Under the pieces are notes generated by a model. That model had not been told where the DNA came from. It worked only from the letters and a program-made list of their open reading frames with translations, and did no database searches. The translations under genes were made by a program, and so were the position numbers. A stretch of DNA of 64,000 bases from Cordylochernes scorpioides (taxonomy: Eukaryota > Arthropoda > Arachnida > Pseudoscorpiones > Chernetidae): positions 142,196,580 through 142,260,579 of the forward strand of contig CP092863.1 of assembly GCA_030710605.1 (NCBI GenBank). Direction: 5' to 3'. This document shows positions 33,501 through 48,500 of the stretch, one piece after another. Position 1 is the stretch's first letter, and every line of letters begins with the position of its first letter.

Positions 33501-36500
33501 TGTTGAGTGGAAGATAAGAAAGAAGATTAAATCTCTTACCACATTGACTGTATTGGCTCATCCATTGATGAGCTCTACTCAACCCCAGCAGACATCATCT
33601 CAAGCTCATTGATACCTTAATATTATTGTTGAGTGGAAGATAAGAAAGAAGATTAAACCTCTTACCACATTATTAACTGTATTGGCTCATCCTTTGATGA
33701 GCTCTACTCATCCCCAGCAGACTCCATCTCAAGCTCTTTGATACCTTAATATGATTGTTGAGTGGAAGATAAGAAAGAAGATTAAATCTCTTAACACATT
33801 GACTGTATTGGCTCATCCTTTGATGAGCTCTACTCATCCCCAGCAGACATCATCTCAAGCTCATTGATACCTTAATATGATTGTTGAGTGGAAGATAAGA
33901 AAGAAGATTAAATCTCCTACCACATTGACTGTATTGGCTCATCCATTGATGAGCTCTACTCATCCCCAGCAGACACCATCTCAAGCTCATTGATACCCTG
34001 ATATGATTGGTGAGTGGAGATAAGAAAGATTAAACCTCTTACCACATTATTAACTGTATTGGCTCATCCTTTGATGAGCTCTACTCATCCCCAGCAGACT
34101 CCATCTCAAGCTCTTTGATACCTTAATATGATTGTTGAGTGGAAGATAAGAAAGAAGATTAAATCTCTTAACACATTGACTGTATTGGCTCATCCTTTGA
34201 TGAGCTCTACTCATCCCCAGCAGACATCATCTCAAGCTCATTGATACCTTAATATGATTGTTGAGTGAAGATAAGAAAGAAGATTAAACCTCTTACCACA
34301 TTATTAACTGTATTGGCTCATCCTTTGATGAGCTCTACTCATCCCCAGCAGACTCCATCTCAAGCTCTTTGATACCTTAATATGATTGTTGAGTGGAGAT
34401 AAGAAAGAAGATTAAATCTCTTAACACATTGACTGTATTGGCTCATCCTTTGATGAGCTCTACTCATCCCCAGCAGACATCATCTCAAGCTCATTGATAC
34501 CCTGATATGATTGGTGAGTGGAGATAAAGAAGTAGAAGGGTTAGACAGTCATTTTGTTTCAGTCCTCTGATTGTCTTCCTAAGACTGGTTTTGCTGCTCT
34601 GCATTTTTTTTTTTGTATTTTTTAAATATCTTCCGGTAAGAGTAACTCTGATGTATCCTTCCTATTCTACAGAGCTGGTTCTCTCCAGAAAGCAACGCAC
34701 CAAAGACGAAGAAGATCAAGAAATGTCAAGGACTAATGGAAGTCAGCCAATAAGTGAGTAGGATTTTTATTATTTTTTTAAAATTTCCTCTTTGTTTTCC
34801 CCCAAAATATATTTACATATTACCCTTGTTAATTATGTCCTATCTAACCAAGTAGAAAATTTCAATTAGCAATTACTTTGTCTGTAATCCTGAAATCTTG
34901 TGCTGGCCTTCAAACAACATTGGGATTTGAAATCACAGTAGCTACTTGGATCATCCTCAGCTCTTTCCAATTCAAAGACAGTTCATAAAGCTCCATCTTG
35001 CACAAGTTCCTAGATCTTTCTTTTCATATCAGAAGATAACTCTCTCAACATTCCAGACCTTGAGGTCATTGGTCCATATTCTTCTCTGGTGTGAACTTGG
35101 GAGAGGCCGCTGCTTATCATAAAACAGCTCAAGGAGCATGAACTCATGGAATTCGTGTAATCATTACACAAGGGGATAAGAAACAACAACAAGTTTTTAC
35201 CATTATGACCATTTTACCATGTTTATGATAAGAGGTGACATCTTAACTAGAGATTGTGTATAGACATGTTTTTTAGGCTATGTTTTATCTCATGGATGGA
35301 TTGTACGGTATGAACAATACTTGGGTGTATATTAAATTTATAAATTCAATTGCCATCTATCGATAAAAATTTGTAACAAATAAATTTACTGGCAATGTGT
35401 TTCTTTTCAATAATATCATCAAATATTATCTCTACAGACCTTACTGTAATGATAGAAGTTATTGAATGAGAGAGCTTGGTCATCAGTAGTGAACCTTCTC
35501 AGCAATTTTGTTAAACCAATCTAATACAATAGTAGAGCGGTCTGGAGATTAATTTGACGAAACTGTTGAGAGGGTTTATTACTGATGACCTAAACCCTCT
35601 CATTCAATAACTTATATCATTACAGTAAAAGGTATTATAGATAATATTGTGGTGCAGTGGACATTGTTGGGAGGTACAGTAAACTCTCTACACGATTGTA
35701 TCAAGTCTTGTTCTGGTAGACTTGATGCTGTAACCAGGAGGGACACTCCCTCTTTAAAAATCCTGAGTTCAACTGACCCAGTTGATGGACCTCAGCAATG
35801 GTTCCACTCCAGGGATACGGAGGAGCTGCGTCTGTGCTCATGTTAGAGTCAGAAACAAAGGCTTCCATGTTTGGAATGGCCTCAAATCACAGGCAAAGTC
35901 AGACTTTCACCAAAGTGTGCCTGGATCATGGTGCCATGATCAACGAAAGCTGCACCCCTATACCCCATTCCATGAGATCATGGAATTCGTGTAATCTTTA
36001 CACAAGGGGATAAGAAACAACAACAACAACATAGATAATATTTGATGATATTATTGAAAATATAATAGTAAATTTATTTGTTACATATACTTGGGTGTTA
36101 AAAATAAAGAAGGTATCTCCTGACCACAAGCACATGTGCTTTTTAGATGGCAGAGCGCCATCTAGTGGAGCAAAAATAAACTAAACGTTTATTTAGCTTG
36201 CTCCATGATATTTGGCCAACCCAATTTCTTGATAAATCAAAAAAAGCCATCCACGAACGCGTTTCGCGCTGTTGGCGCTCGTCAGTGTAGAGTAGGCTGT
36301 AACCACTGCGACCAAAAAGATTTTTGGTCCCAGAGGCTTCTTGAGAAATCAAGAAATGGGTATTTAAGGCCAAATTTGCGTAAAGACGCTTAACACATGA
36401 AAAAAAAAAACAATAGAAAAAAATAAAAGATAAGTGGGTCAGGTGTTGATATTAAAAATAAAAAAGGTATCTCCTGACCATGAGCACATGTGCTTTTTAG

Positions 36501-39500
36501 ATGGCACTCTGCGCGATATTTTTAATATCAACACCTGACCCACTTATCTTTTATTTTTTCTATTGTTTTTTTTATACTTGGGTGTGTATTTCATTGTGAA
36601 TTTTATATTGTGGGGTGTTTTTGGAACAATGTAGTTCAACTTCCTATGTGCCCAGACTATACCCCTCCATTCTACGACAGCATCGATGAAGGTATGTAGA
36701 TAGCTCTCCGCACATACGTGTGAATCTATTTGCACGTTCTCAGCTTCTTTCATTTTCCACTTTTTTTTCCCTGTTTCTTTGTTTCCTGCATGATGCTTCC
36801 TCTCTTGCATGCTTTGGAAAGTCTGCATGGATTCTTGCTCGCTTTTGTTATTGTTGTTCTCTCTCCTTTCTTTTTATCATTTCTATCCTGGAAAATGATG
36901 CGCTTGTGCATGCCTAGAAACATTTTGTTCTTTGTATGGTAGCGAAGTTTTGTTCAATACACAGGTAAATCTCATTACAGTAGAATATACTCTATGAGAG
37001 GATACTCGTGTTAGAGAACACCTCTCTATAAAAGAGTTTTTATTGTCAAATTGGTCATTTTTACTAATTTGCATCTCTTCAGTAAGTAGATGCCTCTCTC
37101 CTTAAAGGACACTTTGGCTCTGTAACAAGGTGTTGTCCTTTACAAGGAGTCCTGAACATCTATTAAATTGTATCAAATCCTCCAAAAAAGACCTTATATA
37201 ATTATATATAAGGTCTATATATATACTAGCGGCTGTGTACCCGGCTTCGCCCGGGTTTTATCCGAGTGAAAGTTTGCCTAACGAATATTTTTGATAATAA
37301 TATTCGGGAACACACAGAATATTATGATAATAATGATAATATAATTCGTTACGTCATATATTTATATAATATTTAAAAACAAATGTAGAAATAAAAGTAG
37401 ATAAAGAAATAAAGATTAGTTTTAATGATTAATCAAGATTGTGTGTGAATATGTGAGAAAGATGTAATATCGTTGTTGTTTTCTTGGCCGACTGTTTTAC
37501 ATATGGTGTTATCTTAAAATTGCTTGTTTTGAATATTTTTTTAGATTGAGTTGAATGAATTGCTGAATTTTTTTTTTGTATTTATATATAAATAAAATTA
37601 ACTCTGTTGATTTTTTTGTATTTAATCGATAACAGCGAAGTTACGCATGTTAAAGTTAGGAAAAATATTTTGATGTTAAGCAAAACCTGCTCCATCTCGT
37701 TTTACATAAATGTTGAAAATTTGGTCGAAATTGATGCATTGTAACGAAAGTTTTTAGTGAACAACACTTATGAAATTTCCATTTTATTAATATAGATAAT
37801 TGTGAAGAGCCATATTTTTCCTTCCCATGATATCCCAATTGATTAGAATTTCTAAGACTGGTTTGCTTTCCTACTTGTGTTCCTCCAAGGAAATTTATCT
37901 ATTGCCATAATCTAGTGGTAAGATGTTCCCTTTGTCTAATTGGTTCATTCATTGAGGATTTTCATGGGAAAAATAATGAGGTATTTTCCTTTAGCCTTCC
38001 ACATCTATATACTGTTGAACTTAATAGTAGATTTATCCGTCTTTAGAAGCAGTTTCCAACTTAAAGGACAAGTCAGTGTCCTCCTCCAAGTTAGGATGGA
38101 GACTTATCCTGTTCTCTACTTCACCCTCCTCCTGGTTCAGACACTCCAGGCTATGTCTGTCCATGGAGAGGCACCATTTAGGGATTTCCCTTTCCTAGAA
38201 GACTGAACCTTAATACTAAGGCATTTTCCACGCGTCTCCAGTACTTTGGGAGGCAGAGTTACTTATAATAGCATTTATGATAAGGCACAATTTGAATTAT
38301 AGATTATAAACACAAGGTACTAAGACCAAATCCAAATAAATAAATAGTGTGTGATGTTTTGGTACCATCTTCAGACAAAAGTATTGAATGATAATGTACA
38401 TTCAATACTTTTGTCTGAAGATGGTAACAACGCTGTTACCGAAACTTCATACACTATTTATTTATTTGGATTTGGTCTTACTACCTTGTCTTTATAATAG
38501 CATTTAAAAGCAGTCCACACTTTGATGAATAAAATTTGTAGGGTTATTGAAATAGTATTGTAAAAAAGTATTTATTATTTTTTTTATCATGATAAGGCAC
38601 AATTTGGATTATTCAATATACAGTTACGAGCGTCATGCGTTCTTCATCTCTTAATTCTTCAGTTTTCATCTCTGTCACCATTTGCTTTATTTTTGGAATG
38701 GTGCTCTCCTATTGGTTGGCTACAATCACACCACCTTTGCCCCCCCCCCCCCCCCACTCGCTTTTTTGTTTTTGTAACTATTGTGTTGGAGCGGGTCGCT
38801 CCTTAAATAAATGCATATATTAGTTAATAACTAAATGGAATCCTCTCTTTCTTTTTCCCAGTAAGAGACTCCTACGGAAGCCAACAGTACATAGACAGAT
38901 AAAGCACATAGGCTATAGTTATTAACTAATATATGCATTTATTTAAGGCACCAATTTATAATTGTAACAAATAGTATTTGAATAAAAACATTCAATCGGG
39001 TAAAACGGGCGTTGCCCGGGTCATTCGGCTAGTAGATTATAAACACAAGGTAATAAGACCAAACCCAAATAAAAAAAAAAAATAAAGAGACAATAAAAAG
39101 ATTCACTGGCCGACGTGTCTTTTATTTCAAAGAAAAATAAATAGTGTGTGACGTTTTGGTTCTCATTCAGTACTTTTGTCTGAAGATGGTAACAACACTG
39201 TTACCGAAACGTCATACACTATTTATTTATTTGGATTTGGTCTTATTACCTTTTGTTTATAATTTTTATCATTTTTCATTAACAGAGTGGTCATTTTTAT
39301 GTTTATATTTTGCTACTCTGTAAATTTTCCTCGTGGCTTATCTTATGTTTACCATTCATAGTTTATAAAACAAGGTAATAAGACCAAATCCAAATAAATA
39401 AATAGTGTGTGACATTTCGGTAACAGTGTTGTTACCATCTTCAGACAAAAGTATTGAATGAGAAATTTTACCACCAATTTTACCAAATTGTGCCTTATCC

Positions 39501-42500
39501 ATTCATAGTATGTTCTGACCTGAAATAAATTGTTGTCTCATCCCGAAGTTGGTCCTCCCTAATTTTCCACGTGGCAATATTTTAAATCCTAGTTGGTTTA
39601 GCTGTGGTCTGTTGTTGATGTTTTTACCTCTCATGCCAAGTTCAATCCACTCTCCTCATCAAATCCTCTCATTTTTTTTCCAGTTGAAGCAAAGTTCTCT
39701 TTACCTGCCTACCTGCCTTGTCACTGGTGCCGCAGATTCCTTATTAAGTCAGAGATAAAAATCTGACAGCGACAAGTTTCTTTATTGAAAAAGGTAAAAG
39801 CTTGGTGAGCTTTCGGACAATAATGGCCTTCAACGGGCTGAATACGAATAATTCCTGAAGAAAAAAAATTGCTTCAATGGTCCCACGATTCTTGCAAAAG
39901 TCCAACCCTACAAGTCTCCTCCTTCTTCTTTCTTATATCCACACTGGGTGAAGTAGAATGCGTCTGCCTTTGTCATTAAGACTGGGAGCACTACTCAGTG
40001 GCAGGCCGACTTAGCTCCAAAAGGAATGGCTGCCTCTGACATGAGGAACAGACGCCATGTGCAGCCACTCCTAACATGGAGTACAAACGCTGCTCATCCT
40101 GTATACCTGGATTAGGAGCCCTTACAGGGTACTATCACCCGGGCCAGCTGAGCCCAGGTTTTTTAGTGAGCTTGTTACTGCTCCCCCTCCTCCTTTTTCA
40201 TCCGGGCTTGGGACCGGCAAAGGTGGAGTTAACAACCCTACAAGTAGATGAAAGTAACCAAACAGGGTTCACATACTTGTAAGTGCAAAAGTCAAGCTGC
40301 TTTTCTACATGTGTAGATATGCAGTGCACTAGCAATATATATTTTATACATCTTTAATTATATCCTATTGAGAGACTGAATTCATGGATCAAATATACAA
40401 TAAGGTTTGAATATAGGTCCTGTCTTGAGGCTCCCATATAATCCAAGAGGTGGTCTGGTAAGGCCTCTTTGGTCATGTAGATGGTGCAATGTGGGAAGTC
40501 ATCATCCTGGAAAAAGAGCGGTCAGTAAAAGTAAATAGTTAAAACAAGCCACACTAACTACTACCATCATGATTATATGGTACAGACTTGGAGCAATAAT
40601 GGTTTCCCAGACCTCAAAGGTCCATTAACCGGAGCATGCGATAGCATACCCATTGCTGACATCCAGGTCACCTAGCCAAAAAGGTAATGATGCATTCTCC
40701 ATGCACCGAGCGGCCATTGTTTGGCCCCTCGCACCCGCCATTATGGTCTGGCTCCAATTAGGTAGACCAATCAAACCCACAGGCGTCTCCGAGAGTTCAT
40801 GGCAAGGTTGCTGACCGAGCCCTCCCGTTTGGACTTAGTTAAACCCGTCCTACGCTCCAATAGGACTCCCCCCCCTTTGGTCCTCGAACCCGTTGTTCAC
40901 AGTACTCCCTGAATCTGCCGACGAATCAAGGACCTCTGAGGTGATTATATGGTACAGTGGAGTGGACCCAGGAGGAGCTCTGAACATCAGAACCTCAGAC
41001 AGCATCAAACAACACTAACAAGATTTAGAACAGGCCATCTCAAGCCATTGAAGATAGAAAATAATAATAAAATCTACCCCACTTGCCCAAAATGTAGTTT
41101 GGTACCTGCAGCTCCAGAACACATTTTGGCTTGCATTAGATGCACTAAACAGGACCTTTGGGAGAGGCCGCTGCTCATCATAAAACAGCTCGAGGAGCAT
41201 GAACTCATGGAATTCATGTAATCTTTACACAAGGGGATAAGAAACAACATCATGATTATCATGGCCTATAACATGTTTGTACTCTGGATAAGTAAAATAA
41301 AACAATGATATAGATGATAAAATCATGATATTAGAGGTTGAGTATCGCTATACTACAAGATTTATTAATCTTGTATGGTACGTTTTGTTTACCAACATAT
41401 CACTGTGACCCACTGTCTTCACATCTCAAATTAGAAGGTAATCCACTACAGTTCGGCTTTGTGGAGTATGGTTTAACTTGAAATGGAAACGGTGTGGGTT
41501 ACTAAATGTGGGTAAATAAAACTTTCTGTTGATGAAAGTCGTATCTCAACTGTATATGTTTTTTCAAAGTATATATACTCATGGACAAAACATAAGGAAG
41601 TGGAAAGTCTTTGATATCGCTGGTCATCTTTTTTTTTTTTTTAAGGAGACAGAAGCAATTTTGTTCACACTTGCTTATCTTGTGTGTCTTCAATAAAGGT
41701 CACTGTAATATCTTTCAGTTATTTGTCTGAATCCCAATATACATGCCTAAAAAGTGTGATTTCACTGAAAAATTCGGATATGTTGAAGGTGGATGTTGAA
41801 TCAAAGAAGTTTAACTGTATATTAAAGTGCGATATTAAAATAAGATTTTATAAGGTTCTGTTATTGTTTTTCTCCTGTACCCCTTCATCACAATCTAAGC
41901 AGGGGAAATAATGCCGAAGGAACAATGCATACTGGGGGTCAGTAGAAGGATGGTCTAAACCGTTGATTTTCGACCGCCACAACTCAGGATCGAATTTCGT
42001 ATTGGACACTTTTTTTTCTAATTAAAAGAAAAGATGCTCCAATGGCCCCTGATTCTTGCAAAAGTCTAACTCCACCAGCGAGTGCAAATAACCAAACGGG
42101 GCTATGGTACATTTGTAAATGCCAATATCGAACTGCTTCTCACATGTGTAGACATGTGGTGCGCTTACAGTAAAAGCAGTCTCTAACTTCTATCCACCAT
42201 GATTATCATGGCCTGTATCCACATGTACTAAGAATAATAATATATGGGGGTCGGTGGAAGGCTGGTTAAACCGTTTGGTTTTCGACCACTACAACCTGGG
42301 TTCGATTCCCGCATTGGACACTTTTTTCTCTTAAAAAAAAAAAAGCTCCAATGGCCCCCGATTCTTGCAAAAGTCCAACCCTACCAGCAAGTGCAAGTAA
42401 CCAAACGGGGCTCTGGTACATTTGTAAGTGCAAAGTCGAACTGCTTTTCACATGTGTAGACATGTGGTGCGCTTACAGTAAAGAGCAGTCGCTAACTACC

Positions 42501-45500
42501 CAACATGATTATCATGGCCTGTACCATGTGTACTAGGGATAAGCAAAAATAAAATAAATAAATAATAATAATATATACAATACATACTTCTTAAGTCTCC
42601 TGTTACCATTGAAATCTACTGTAATGTGTGTGCTATGTCACCTCAGACTCTTGCTTTACCTAATCTATCTTCTCCCTTTCCACATGTCTATTTCTCTTTT
42701 TTTTAGACCTCTCTACTTTCAACCTCTCCTGGGAAATTCTCTCTGTTCTGGACCACTGCAGGCAATCTCCCAAAAACCTCTCTACTCATTCCTCTCCGGT
42801 CTATGCACCGGCAGTCAAGTAAGTCTCTCTTCCTCTTCAATTGTAAGACTTTAACATGGCATCTCTATAGACACTCATGGACAAATCTTAAGGAACCTGT
42901 TCTTTTTATTTTTGATGGTATGTGGGATGGTTGCGTGCGTGTTGGTGTGGCTTGTGGAAAGGCCGCAGATAAAATTATAATTATTTTATAAAATAAATTA
43001 ATTTATTTAAAGCCAGAAATATATAAAGAGAGAAGAAGTAACGGACGAAGTAACGGCCATTGGAAGCAAGCCTTGTTGTTTACCGACGCACGTGGCCAGA
43101 GTCCTGGATGCCGCATGCGTAGTCAGGTTGCTGAGGCCGTCACACTACTGCCCGTATGTTTAGTGAAACTTTGTCCCAGTTCGCGCTCGCTGAAGCAAAG
43201 TGTGGTCGCCACAGGTATAAAGGGTATCTTATCAATCTTTTTAAAATCAAATACACTCATGGACAACACTGAAGGAAGTGAAAAGTCTTTGATGTCGCCT
43301 GTCATCTATTTTTTTGTTTTGTTTTGAAGGAGACAAAGGTAATTTTGTTCACATTTGGTTATCTGGTATGTCTTCAATAAAGGTCACTGTAATATCTTTC
43401 AGAATTATTGTCTGAATCCCAATATGCATGCTAAAAGGTACAACTTCCTTAAGTTTTGTTCACACTTGGTTATCTCGTATGTCTTCAATAAAGGTCACTG
43501 TAATATCTTTCAGAGTTATTGTCTCAATCCCGATATAAAGTAGAACCTCCCTTTAGCGGACACCCTGCTAGCGCATACCTCTCCACAAAGTTTTCATTTG
43601 CAAAATTACCATTTTTACAACTAGCGGTAATAGGACACCTCTCCCTAAAGGACACTTTGGCTCTGCAATTAGGTGTCCTTTACAGGGAGGTTCTATTGTA
43701 CATGCTGAAAGGTACAACTTCCTTAAGTTTTGTCCATGAGTGTATTTAGCACAGTAATACCTTAGACTTTTACGCATACAAACATTATGTTGTTTTTTAA
43801 TTTTGTTGCGCCATCCATCAGTTTCTAATACTGTGTTGCACATTTGAACCATTTAGTGTTGTATCTAGATATTTAATTAAATATACAATCTATCTGGGAA
43901 AACCCCAGGACTATAATAGAAAAGCTGAGATAATGGAACCTAATGGAGCTTGTTTAAACGACTTGAGGAATAGGCAACAACACAACAGATATGCAATTAT
44001 GATTCATTGTGCCATGATCAATGAAAGATGTACCCCTATATCCCATTCCATGAGATCACATGGAATTTGTGTAATCTTTACACATGGGGATAAGAAACAA
44101 TAACAACAAGGTTTAAAATAAAAGGATTTAAAGCGCGAATGTTTCTTTTATACATAATACGAACTTCTACTGTCCTTACTGCGATGAAAAAATATATTGG
44201 GAGGGCTTGGCTCATCAGTGGTGAACCCTCCCAGCGGTTTCGCCAATTTAATCCACCAGACCGCTTCTCAGAGCTCTAATACTGTATTGGATCATTCTGC
44301 TTTTATATGCTACACTGAAGGATGGAATCTTAGAAATGGTTTTCAAGTAAACTATGGACATAAGCTTATAGGACTGTAGAATTACATTCAAATGTTTGCA
44401 TCGAGCAATGCTCTTCAGCAAACTATAAAGACAAGGCCAGTTAGGCATAAATTAACACAAAGCAATAACGCGCCATCTATACATATAAAATAAAAGGATT
44501 TAAAGAGCGAATGTTTCTTTTATACATGATACGAACTTATTTTATATGTATAGATGGCACGTTATTGCTTTGTATTAACAACAAGGTTGTTTTAAAATTT
44601 AAAAATAAAATAAATACAATTTGTTAAAATTATAAAAATATTTCTCACAGGGTGAGTATCTTTTTAAAAATTTGAAAGGCAAGCATTAAAGCTTCTTCTA
44701 CAATCTTAAATTTTAAAGAAACATTTTCCTAACTAGGGGTTACCTAACTTATGATCAGATATTCCTTGTCACTATTTTAACACCCCATTCTTTTGCTTAC
44801 GGTTCATTGGATGAATGGTTTAAACCTTTGGTTTTCAACCACTACAACCCAAGATCATATCCCACATTGGGCTTTTTTTTTTTTTTTCAAATAAAAAAAA
44901 TTGCCCCCAATTCTTGAAAAAGTCCAAACCCAACCAGCGAGTGCATGTAACCAAAAGGGGGCTCTCTGGCACACTTGTAAGTGCAAAAGTCAAACTGCTT
45001 TTCACATGTGTAGACATGTGGTGCACTTACAATAAAATCAGTCGCCTACTTCTACCTACCATGTTTATCATGGCCTGTACCATGTGTACTAGGGATAATA
45101 ATTTTATAAAAGATTCTTTTGCTTTCTTACCTTCTCTATTCTCTCTTTTTCTATCTTGTCACACCTATAACATGTTTTACTAAAAATGTACTTTATTAAC
45201 CTACCCTCATAAAAAAATGACCATGTCTAATATGTAAAAAAGGTTTGTGTTACACGCTTTTTCATCAGGTTGGTACTTCTTGATGATGATGTTCTTTCAC
45301 CTTTCATCTTCTATTATCATCACCTTCATTGTCAAATGATAAACTTGGGAATGTTTAAAAGAAGAAAATAAGACCTAATCCAAATAATTTATTAGTGTGT
45401 GACGTTTCGACAACAACATTGTCACCATCATCAGACAAAAGAGTAAATGAGAAAAAAATATCACAGCAAGTTCTTAAATAGTGCTGTTATCAAGTGTTTA

Positions 45501-48500
45501 TATTATTAAACACACTATATTAAACCATTAATAAATTATTTATAGAAATTTGAAACTATTTTAAACGCGTAAGATTCTTTTTGAAATTAAAAAATTTCTA
45601 CTGCCCTTACTCCCATTCCAAGAGTCTACCAACAGTATCACTATAAAAGGAAGTTCCAAAAATGCAATATAACAGCGGTATGGTAGATTAAATTGCCGAA
45701 ACCGCTGGGAGGGTTCACCACTGATGAGCCAGGCTCTCCCTTTAATTTTTCCATTGCAGTAAGGGCAGTAGAATTTTTTTTTTATTTCAAAAAGAATCTT
45801 GCGCGTTTAAAATAGTTTCTAATTTTGATAACAGATGGCGCGCTAGTGCATCATTAATAAATTATTTGGATTAGGTCTTTTTTTTTATTTATTATAATCC
45901 AAATTGTACTTTATCATTGGGAATGTTTAAATGATGGTGGTAGTGGTGGTTTCTTCAGTGCCTCTTCCGCTTTACAACATATTGTAAATCTGAAAAATTT
46001 GAAGTATCTTTAATGCTCTCTTCTTTTCTTTTAAATATATAATACAGTAGAAACACCTCTCTGTAAAGGACAACACCTAGTTACAACTGTTGGTGGAAGG
46101 ATGATCTAAACCATTGGTTTTCAACCACTATGACCCGGGATCGAATCCCGCATTGGACACTTTTTTTCTAATTAAAAAAAAATGCTCCAATGGTCCATGA
46201 TTCTTGCATAAGTCCAACCTCACCAGCGAGTGCAAGTAACCAAACAGGGCTCTGGCACATTTGTAAGTGCAAAGTCAAACTGCCTTTCACATGTGTAAAC
46301 ATGTGGTGCACTTACAGTAAAAGCAGTCGCCTACTTCTACCTACCATGATTACCATGGCCTGTACCACATGTACTAGGGATAATAATAATATACACCTAG
46401 TTACAGAGCTAAAATGTCCTATAGGGAGAAGTGTCCTCTTACCATAGAGTTGATAATTAGTAAAAAATATAATTTAAGCGAAGAAAACTGTCCTTTGTAG
46501 AGAGGTGTCTTCTAGCTAGAGTAATTTCAGAGTATTTTTTAAAAAAGGGTTTTACTATTGTCAACTTCCTCAATTTGACCAACAATTTTAGTTTTTTCAC
46601 TTTTCATATCCAATCCTTTCAGCCTATCAAAAAAATAAAGCTAGAGGGAAATTTGGCTTGGAGGATATTGATCGATAAAAATAAAGGTGACCTCTCCCAT
46701 CAAAATAGATATAAAAAACTGGATGCTATTATTTTGCCAGCTGAACACCTTTTTGGCACATTGTAAAGATTCCATTTGATACCTTGTGGATCTCATGGAA
46801 TAAAGTCCATCCTGGGCTTAAGTCATTTTATCCATGAGTATAGATATAATATATTTATGCTTTTTTTTTTTTTTAACTGGCTTTGTTCTTGTTGTTTGCA
46901 GAACAGCATTGCTCGATGCAAATATTTGTATGTAATTCTACCGTCCTAAAAGCTTATGTCCATAGTTTACTTGAATACCATTTCTAAGATTCCACCCTTC
47001 AGTGCAGTGTTTAAAAGCAGAATGGACCAATACAGTATTGGAGCTCTGAGAAGCAGTCTGGTAGATTAAATCGGCGAAACCGCTGGGAGGGTTCACCACT
47101 GATGAGCCAAGCCTTCCCAATATATTTTTCATCGCAGTAAGGACAGTAGAAGTTTGTATTATGTGTTGGGGAGACATTCGTGCTTTAATGATTTCATTTC
47201 TTACATTATAGATGATGCGTTATTGCCCTTTATTACATTTATATATCCACATTTATATGCATTAAGGTTATTTGCATAACTTTTAAGAAGAGATTGGTGA
47301 TGCAAAATTTTGTGGCTCCTACAGCCTCTTCTGTAACCTCATGTGTAGACATGTGGTGTACTTACAGTAAAAGCAGTCGCCAACTTCTACCCTCCATGAT
47401 TATCATGGGGGGTCGGTGGAAGGCTGGTTAAACCGTTTGGTTTTCGACCACTACGACCCGGGTTCGATTCCCGCATTAAACACTTTTTTCTGATTAAAAA
47501 AAAAAAATAAAAAAATGCCTCCAATGGCCCCCGATTCTTGCAAAAGTCCAACCCCACCAGCAAGTGCAAGTAACCAAACGGGGCTCTGGCACATTTGTAA
47601 GTTCAAAGTTGAACTGCTTTACACATGTGTAGACATGTGGTGTGCTTACAGTAAAAGCAGTCGCTAACTACCCACCATGATTATCGTGTCCAGTACCACG
47701 TGTACAAGGGATAATTTAAAAAAAATGATTATCATGGCCTGTACCACATGTACTGGGGATTAACAAAAAAAAAAAAACAGCCTCTTCTTCAGGGGATTGA
47801 GGAACTACAAAAAAGCTTTCTTCTTTCCTTTACTTTCTATTCCCCACTAAGTTCTTTGTAATGTCATGGCTGAGATTTGCCTAACCCCCTCCATTCCCCC
47901 TGTGTGCTCCAGAAAACAAAAAAAGGAGAAAACTCTACAATCCCAATGTATTACGACCACTGACCCCTATAAGCTCCCCGGTAAGTTAGAATAAAGCAAC
48001 GTAAACTCATTAATTCAACCAATCCTAATCCAACATTCTTACTTTTTACAATTGGAGGCACTAATGACCAACCTAAATAGACATGACAATCATTTCCAGC
48101 CTAAAAACAGGCCACACAAGGAAAATATTCTTTGAAGGCAAAACCAAACATTTCCCAAACTACACAAAATGTCAGGCTTGTAAGACATCCCCAGAGCACA
48201 TCCTGCAGTACTGTGGCCTAAACAAGATATCTACAACAGCAAGTCATCAATATACTAGGAGGTCTGTTGGTTTAAGCAATCAACTGGTGGATTAGAAAAA
48301 AAAATAATAGGAGGAATCGCCCGATATCATTGCTAAGAAAAGAGAGCAAAGGTAAGACAACAAGTTTCTTTATAGGAGAGGTATGAGCTTGACAAGATTT
48401 TTCAGATAATAACCTCCTTCAACAAACTATAATAGGAATACAAGAAACTAGAGGAGAAAGATATGTTGTTGTTGTTGTTTCTTATCCCCTTGTGTAAAGA

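Noticed and set aside
38044..38208. Exon-like segment after TCTTTAG (EAVSNLKDKSVSSSK...) for the 12-exon gene
   Set aside because: Phase fits exon 8, but no credible donor follows and exon 8 joins exon 9 (42707) in perfect phase without it.
38863..38905. CTTTTTCCCAG acceptor followed by VRDSYGSQQYIDR and stop
   Set aside because: Lies in the spacer of a palindrome and would end the protein before exons whose phases fit.
39683..39768. Segment after TTTTTTTTCCAG (VEAKFSLPAYLPCHW)
   Set aside because: No splice donor; runs to a stop; adjoins Penelope-like terminal sequence.
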